Source of the DNA: Anatilimnocola floriformis
Lineage (GTDB): Bacteria > Planctomycetota > Planctomycetia > Pirellulales > Pirellulaceae
Assembly: GCF_024256385.1 (NCBI RefSeq)
Contig: NZ_JAMLFW010000001.1
Coordinates: forward strand, 4,836,001 to 4,900,000
Reading direction: 5' to 3'
Length of the DNA stretch: 64,000 nucleotides
Part shown: positions 63,308-64,000 of the stretch, in pieces
Layout of the letters: every line of letters begins with the position of its first letter
How positions within the stretch are numbered: position 1 is the stretch's first letter
Program-made: the position numbers and the translations under genes
Notes under the pieces: model-generated
What the model was told of the DNA's origin: nothing
The model's input: the letters and a program-made list of their open reading frames with translations, nothing else
Database searches by the model: none

Positions 63308-63766
63308 TCACTTCGCCACGTGACTCACACCGTTCGTCGAATTGCCGTCGAGCAATCGCCAGTGGGTCACATCAGTGGTGCCAACGCGCTGGACGATGGG
63401 CTCGATGTAGATCGTGCATTCTTCCGCTGGCGGGCCGGGATCGGCCTTGATGCCAGGGCCGATACGATTGGCCGTGAAGACATCCTGGGCCGGACCGAAT
63501 TTCTGTCGCACGGTGTTCTTCAGCGTTTCGATCACTTTCATCTGATACCAATGCACGCCCGTCTCGCCGCCGAGTGGGCGGATGAGCTTGGCCCGCAGTA
63601 CGACGGGCGCTCGCGCGAGTCGATCGGGATCGGTGTTCTCGATCTTCTCAACTGTTTTCTCGGCAGGCTTATCCGCCGATTCGGACTTGGGTGCCTTTTC
63701 GGCCTGGCCCCAGGCAACAGCAGGCGTAGCAACGATCAGAGCGAGCAAAAAATGGCGGCGAAGCAT
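63308..63766 (-). CDS. Secreted hypothetical protein
   Basis: A 152-residue protein with signal peptide (MLRRHFLLALIVATPAVAWGQ), a Lys/Glu/Pro linker, and a small beta-rich domain (VVLRAKLIRPLGGETGVHWYQMKVIETLKNTVRQKFG) that resembles planctomycete NTR/OB-like hypothetical proteins. ATG 63766 is preferred over an upstream start at 63847 because it begins the signal peptide. Function unknown. Confidence 0.7.
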   Translation of the reverse strand: MLRRHFLLALIVATPAVAWGQAEKAPKSESADKPAEKTVEKIENTDPDRLARAPVVLRAKLIRPLGGETGVHWYQMKVIETLKNTVRQKFGPAQDVFTANRIGPGIKADPGPPAEECTIYIEPIVQRVGTTDVTHWRLLDGNSTNGVSHVAK

Positions 63767-63840
63767 CGGCACATCTCTCAGTGAGGGAGAAATCTCATTC
63801 CCAGGCTGAGACGATCCGCAGGCTCGTTTGGTTTTGTCCT

Positions 63841-64000
63841 TTACCAAATCCGAGGCGATTTCACCTGCTGGGTCTTCGCTGGCGTCATGTCTTTGGCCGC
63901 CGAAACGGGCGTGATCGGGCCCGGCCGAAAGATTTCGATCGCCAGTTCAGCCCGGGCGTTGATCGCCGCCGCTTGCACCACTGGCAGATGATTTACCTGA
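63841..64000 (-). CDS. C-terminal end of an unidentified gene
   Basis: The minus strand is open from the window edge to a TAA at 63841-63843, encoding LPVVQAAAINARAELAIEIF... and ending KSPRIW. Only about 52 residues are visible, so no family can be assigned. It precedes the secreted hypothetical gene on the same strand. Confidence 0.5.
   Translation of the reverse strand, partial: QVNHLPVVQAAAINARAELAIEIFRPGPITPVSAAKDMTPAKTQQVKSPRIW

Overview
The window is a bacterial chromosome segment, almost certainly from a Planctomycete of the Pirellulaceae/Gemmataceae type, with one small integrated tailed phage. The host assignment rests on gene content: a DUF1559 pseudopilin-like protein, a small DGxPV lipoprotein, an asparagine/tryptophan-rich Gly/Pro protein, a Ser/Thr kinase fused to an extracytoplasmic sensor, and an RDD-SpoIIM-DUF4129-DUF4350-MoxR-DUF58 cluster. 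Host DNA is clearly GC-rich. The stretch from about 29.8 to 55.05 kb is visibly poorer in GC and uses different codons.

Left host arm (1-29776): a DUF899 fragment, a VOC protein and a SMI1/KNR4-like protein lie on the minus strand, followed by ftsH. Then come dxr-rseP (overlapping genes), queF, a DUF1559 protein and a lipoprotein. A small accessory patch holds a SieB-like membrane protein and an anchored hypothetical. A LolD/MacB-type ABC transporter, a DUF4259 protein and the isoprenoid pair ispA-dxs follow. The MoxR/DUF58 operon (18.8-26.4 kb), a secreted propeller-like protein and sppA complete the arm. With dxr, dxs and a prenyl synthase, the window carries three steps of MEP isoprenoid synthesis.

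Prophage (29777-55050, about 25.3 kb): a large serine integrase has inserted the phage into a PA0069-type radical SAM gene, exactly between the last cysteine of its Fe-S motif and the following Tyr-Ala-Arg-Pro. Reading both junctions gives a TG crossover dinucleotide, an intact attB (CVYC-YARP) and a palindromic attP (CAAGAA-TG-TTCTTG). attP lies inside the 3' end of the integrase gene, so integration exchanges the C-terminal tail of the integrase. Left to right the phage holds the leftward integrase and small genes, an ORF-poor and hairpin-rich stretch of about 600 nt (candidate large structured RNA), early small genes with a cytosine methyltransferase, two HNH nucleases, ribbon-helix-helix-like proteins and a CsrA homologue. 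Next is an HK97-type head module (TerS, TerL, portal, protease, capsid), then connectors, tail tube and a tail-assembly chaperone with a canonical -1 slippery site. The tape measure, tail tip proteins, a collagen-like fibre and a DUF2341/LamG pair end the late region. No endolysin, holin, replication protein or standard repressor was recognised.

Right host arm (55051-64000): the N-terminal half of the split radical SAM gene, a small membrane protein, an MFS exporter, a SnoaL-like secreted protein, the Asn/Trp-rich secreted protein, the sensor Ser/Thr kinase, a second RDD protein with a zinc ribbon, and two minus-strand genes, one cut by the window edge.
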